A stretch of 64,000 nt of DNA from Mactra quadrangularis (taxonomy: Eukaryota; Mollusca; Bivalvia; Venerida; Mactridae). The DNA is taken from assembly GCA_025267735.1 (NCBI GenBank), contig CM046298.1, positions 39,705,917 through 39,769,916 of the forward strand, written 5' to 3'. Under the pieces are notes generated by a model. The model was given only the letters and a program-made list of their open reading frames with translations, ran no database searches and had not been told where the DNA came from. A program made the translations under genes and the position numbers. Within the stretch, counting starts at the first letter, position 1, and the number at the start of each line of letters is the position of its first letter. Shown piece by piece: positions 56,501-62,500 of this stretch.

Positions 56501-59500
56501 CAAGCATTAGCAACTACAGTATGTTTATTAAAGATGTTTTGAACAATAATAAAATATATGTTACCTCGAAGTAATTTCTTTTATATTTTATTATTAGTTT
56601 TCTTGTAAAAGTAAAACATCAGCGCAAAACTAGTCTATCAACTTCTACTATTAGGACCATTTAATTGGATAGTATTAATAGCAAGAACAGTCCAAATAAA
56701 GACACACTTTTCCACTCAAATTAAGCAATATGTGCTTAAAATTGCCTTTTTTGCAATAGTCATGGTGTTCTTTTAAGCAGAATTAACCTTGATTGGACTA
56801 TTCATAACCAATAGTTTAACACTTTACAAGCTGTTTTAATCATTTGTTTCCTTAGAGTTGAAGCTAAATATCAACAAGTTTTATATATTTACTGGCATGT
56901 TCATTGTACCAGCTTCCGGGCCAGTTTTCTTTAAAGGATTTTGCTAGTTCTTCCACAAGCAGTCCAGTATATTTTCTTACGTATTTAAAGTAATATTAGT
57001 ATCATTCTACCATCCCAAAAAACTTAAATACGTATCACCATTGTTCTTACCATTTGACTTTAGCAGGCATTAGCAAGAACAATGTATTTATTAAAGATGT
57101 TTTGAACAATAATAAAATACATGTTACCTTGAAGTAAGTTCTTTTGTTTCCAAAGTGACATGTACCAGGGAGAATGCACATGTAATTGCATTGTTTACAT
57201 CACAAACTTTTGGTTCTGTAATGAAAATATAAAATAAGATTTTTCTGTAATCTATTCAAACGACATAAATTTTCTTATAATGTTGTTCTTAGAAAAGCAT
57301 TACAAAATGATGAGTATTTCAAGGCAAGAAAATGCATAGAAAATGCATGTAAGATTTGGCAGTGGTACTCCTTTTTTTGGGGGGGGGGTTTCAATGCCGT
57401 AGCAACACATTGTATAGGTCATAAAACAGTGGTAAGTCAACCTACTCACTCCTCCTGGAATAGCTAAATCTCTGGATTTAGCTGTTAACCAACTACAAAG
57501 CCCATACTTTCGTCAGTGACTGACAAATACCCACAAAATTAAGAATCATTGGAAGGAGGGAAAATGGCCATAGAAATAATTTCATGACCAAGCTCCACGA
57601 AAGAATGCCCCGCCTAGGAATCAAACCCTCGACCCCTCGATCAGTAGACTTGTGTGCTTCCAACTGAGCTAGCCGGGCAGCTTTGGCAGTGGTACTAGCT
57701 TTGTTCCTTACAATAAAGGAATCTAAGATATCTAATTGTAAGGTCTGTAAATCATTTTACAAATACCAATAAATTCTCTATCACTTCATAATGTAGATCA
57801 GGTAAAAGTAATAGGGCATAGGAGGTTTCAAATTCATAGACACAACATAATTATCATATAAATAAGTCAAAACCATGACTCAAACTTTGATCTACAGAAC
57901 TATACTATAAGTTTCAAATAGTTAGTGCAGTTATAAACAACACTATCATACCTAAGTAATGTAGCGTGTAAATGTACTTATGTAGTAGAGCACTTTGTTC
58001 CCTTGCCATCAAGCAAGCTTTATGGAGATGTAGTAGAATGTCCACTTATGGCTCAGCAGGTCATATGTTCAATTCTCAGAGAAGGAATTGGATTTTAATT
58101 GAGTTTCACTTACCTTCTACAAATCCAACTTTATTACATTTATGACCAACACAACAGTAACAGTTATCTTCTTTATTGCAGGCAGCGCATCCTTTCTTAT
58201 CTGTACAACCTTTAGTATAATGTCCATTTACATAGCGAGTGTAACACATCTGAAATGTTTAAAGAAATGTTTGAACAGAAATAATGTCAGTTATAGATAG
58301 AAATCGACAGCTATGCATGGTATTGACAGCTTAATTGGGATATTTGTATTAACAATTATGGGCAGAAATTGCCTATCTGGCTAGCTCAGCCAGTAACACA
58401 CAAGTGTACTGATTGAGTGGTTGGGGGTTCATATTCCTAGGCGGGGCAAACTTTCATGAAGTTTCATTGTGAAATAAATTTCTGCTCGCCATTCTCTCTC
58501 CTACCTCTAATTCTAAATCATGTAGGGCAGTTGTCAGTTACTGACAGAAGTATACACCTAGTAACCTGTAAACAGCTAAATCCTGAGATTTGCCATTCTA
58601 GGAACAGTGAGAAGGTTGAATGACCAACATGATATGACCTATACAATGTATTGCTATGACATTAAACCCACACAAAATAAAAAGACAGAAATTACCAATT
58701 ATAGATGGGTTTTAACAGTTTTAAATGGGCATTGTCAGTTACAGATGGGATTATTGTCATTTAAAGATAGACAATGATAGTTTTAGATATATATGGATAT
58801 TATTAAAGGATATTTACAGTTCTAAAACCATATTTGGCACTATTACCTGTTGTGAGGCAGCACATGGACAAGCTGTTTGTTTGTTACAATCATCATTATC
58901 ATCTAATTCATTACAAGAGTAGCAATGAATAGCTAAAATATAATATAATATCATTCATCATACATAAGTTCTCTACATCAGTAATAATCTAGTTGATACT
59001 GTTATAGTCCACCAAAAGTTTGGAGACATTTGCACATTGAAGGCATACTGAATAGCCTTTATTCAAAATTTGATTAATGTATATTTTGAAATGCTTTTAG
59101 TTTGCTTAAATTTTTGTTATCATTATAGTTATAACCTATAGACTACAGAAATAGCATTAAAACTATGCTATGGAAAATAATTACAATAAACATGGTTTTG
59201 GAGGTTTTAGGATGTCAGATGCTGCATCTATAGATGTGTTGCATTCATGAAATGTGTTTTCACTATGTCACATACCATAATTAAATATATTAAAAATAAT
59301 GATCTACAAAAATGAACATCAAACATTCAAGCATTGCAGTAAATTTAATTTAACTCCAAACTTTTGGTGGATACTATATTCAATTTTCATATGGTCCTTC
59401 AACACAGATCTGATACAGGCCAGTCTCAAGAAAATTCCATTAAAATTATTTCAAAAAGACTATTTCAGTAACACAATACAAATTATGTCTCAAAATTCAT

Positions 59501-62500
59501 ACAAACTGTGATTAGCCTTTTATGATAATTAATACTTTAAAATCTCACTTAAAACACAAGATTTACTACACAGATTGTAAAACAAAGGTGTCAGTTTAGA
59601 AAAGCAGTCTCTGGAATCAGCTTCCAGGTTACCCCAAAATACTCAACAATAATGATAAACTTTTCGCTTCCACTAAGGCTTCCAAAGGTTACCTTCCAAT
59701 TAAATAATTGCTTCCCCAAAATTGCTTCTATCTTTACTTTACTATTTATGTACTTAAGCTGCACTCCACTATAACATAGTTATGGCATAGATGATTATTA
59801 AAGTTTGTTTTAACAACTTATACATAAAATCTGAAGAAAATTAAACACAAACAAATTCAACAGTACTTACGTTTGCATTTTTCCATCACAGCTTTATGAA
59901 TAGCTACCATAAATTCATATGATACTACCTTCTGTCTTGCACCCAAAGTATTCAAACTGACTTCAACACATTTCCAGGCTGATTCTAACTTCATACACAT
60001 ATCACTAACAGTGTTTTCAATGTTTCTGTCAACTGGAATGACCCATTCATCACGTCCCGAGCTTCCACTAGATCCAGATCCAGTTGACCAACTCTTTGGA
60101 GAACCTATACTACCCTTGCTGCCAGATTGTTCACTCTTGCCACTTCCTGACTTATTAGTACCTGACTTATTAGATCCTGACTTATTACTTCCTGACTTAT
60201 TAGATCCTGACTTTTTACTTCCTTTTTTACTATCCTTCTTGCTTGATTTGTTAGATTTATTAGATTGTCCACTCTTTGCAGCTCTTTTCTTTCTTAAATT
60301 AGCATCATTATCATCTCCTTCATCATCACTATCATCTACATCATTATCATCATCATCATCTCCATCAACATCATCATCATCAGTTTCTTCAATGTCATCA
60401 TCACCCTCATCATCATTCTTACCACTACTTTCACCTTCACCATCATCAACATCACCACTATCTGATGTGCCTGTTTCTTCATTTCTCTCACTAGAGCCCA
60501 ATTCAGCATCACTATCCTTACTAACAGAAACTTCATCACCTTCATCACTTTCATCACCATCAGATAGTTCACCGGAATCATAATCGTCATCAGTCCAATC
60601 ATCAAACATGTCAAAGTCAATCAAATTCATTGCAAGGTTTTGGTAAGTATCGATACATTCAAGTACATCAATTTCTTTTTCTTTAGGTTTCTGACAAACT
60701 TGTATAGCTAGTAGTTCAACTTTATCAAACATGCTAGTGACAAATATATGATCACTCTTGAGACATTTAGAAGTAGCTTTCTTTAAACACTCCTTAGTTT
60801 TTGATACCATTCTGAAATATAGAAATCACATAAATCATTAACTTTAAGTTTCATTGCTTTTGTAGGACTCTGTAGTATGATTCTGGGTGATGGCTTTTTT
60901 CAATTTTTGGAACGATTTATCGTTCCAGAGACATGACAAATCTTAAAACCATTCTGACTCATAAATATTCATATTTCCACGCCTTTCAACAAAGACAAAG
61001 AAGCATAATCCTAGCATACTGGCTCATTATCATATAACTATACGGAGCTAGGTTGTCTTCCCTACAAACGGAAATTATCGAACAACTCCGAAACGACGCA
61101 AACTAGTTTTACAAAGACCTTATTATTAATGACATTTGTGATAATGACAGATATTCTTATAGGGAGTACATCAGTACAAGCGGTGGGATCTAGAAGAACA
61201 TAACAAGAAAACTAAACATAAGTTTTGTTACCATATTTAATTACTTGAAGATTATGTGTATACATGATAACATCATGTAGATTTTAGAAAGCAAAGCTGC
61301 TAAAAAATTCCAGCAGTACAGTAGTAAACATTTACTTCTATTTAAGGTTTAGCAATATTAGTTTCTTTGGTAACTGCATCCCAGCAGTAAAATTTAAAAA
61401 AAAAAGATAATTATATTGCTTCAAATTGTTGTAATGGTAATGGTAATGACAACGATTGTGATAGTCAAGTTGAAATATTGAACAAATCATTAAAGGGAGG
61501 GCTATCACATAGGCGGATCTGGCAGGGAGGGTCAGGGGGTCCGAATCCCCCATCTGAAATTTCCAACATGTACCTGTCTATTAGTGTATTTCTTGACTGT
61601 AAGTCATTTTTAAGTAACATGAAGCAATTCTACTTGGTGCATAACATAGATTTAATGGTTATGTAATTTTTAATATTAATATGTTGCATTATTGTGTATA
61701 ATGTGTCTATTGTGGTAGTGGATCGAAAGTTTGGACCCCCTAGAAAAAGTTTGAATCCCCCCTGGATCCGCCCTTGATAACAAAGGTAAAGTTAATGTTG
61801 ACTTACAAACAAGCCGTCTTATAATCTGACTTCATTGCAGTTTTTAATTCTTCTACACAAGATTTAGCTTCATCTATACGGCAGTCATCTGTTCTCTCCT
61901 CTTCCTCACACCATGTGTTTGGACAACGCTCACTGAATACACTATAAGCTTTTTGCATCATTGGATACAATTTGTCAGATGTCTCTTTGTCACAGCCACT
62001 TGAAGCATCGATGAAACACTTCACTGAGTAACGAACAGCCCTAGAATATGAGAGACAAAGTTAAAATCAGGTAGCCTACTGGCAAGAGTCTGTAGAAACC
62101 AATTTTTGTCTTACAATAGCTATAATACTTTACAATATTTATTGATAACAAAATTTAAGTTCCACTACTATGACCATCAAAATCAATTGCTTGTAATAGT
62201 GAAATTCTAGCATTTGGGACAAAAGGTCGTAAAAATCAAAGGATGAACAATTGAAAATCCAAAAAATGGGTCAAGTAAAACTAAATGATGGTAAATAAAT
62301 AATGGTAAAAAAAAACTTTAACGCAATTGTTAATGACACCAGACTGCCTGTCACCCAACTGCCCATCCACCTTTTCGTTAAAAAATACTGCTAATAATAT
62401 TAAGTTATATGTAGAACTACCAAATCCAAAATAACAAAACAACAATATGACAAATAAATATATAAGAGGTGATACTTACGCGCAAATTCTAGTTTCTGTA

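Noticed and set aside
60011..60620. Long open frames on both other readings of the acidic exon (Leu/Ser/Pro-rich on +, Met/Val-rich on -)
   Set aside because: Shadows of the low-complexity coding exon 59871..60811.
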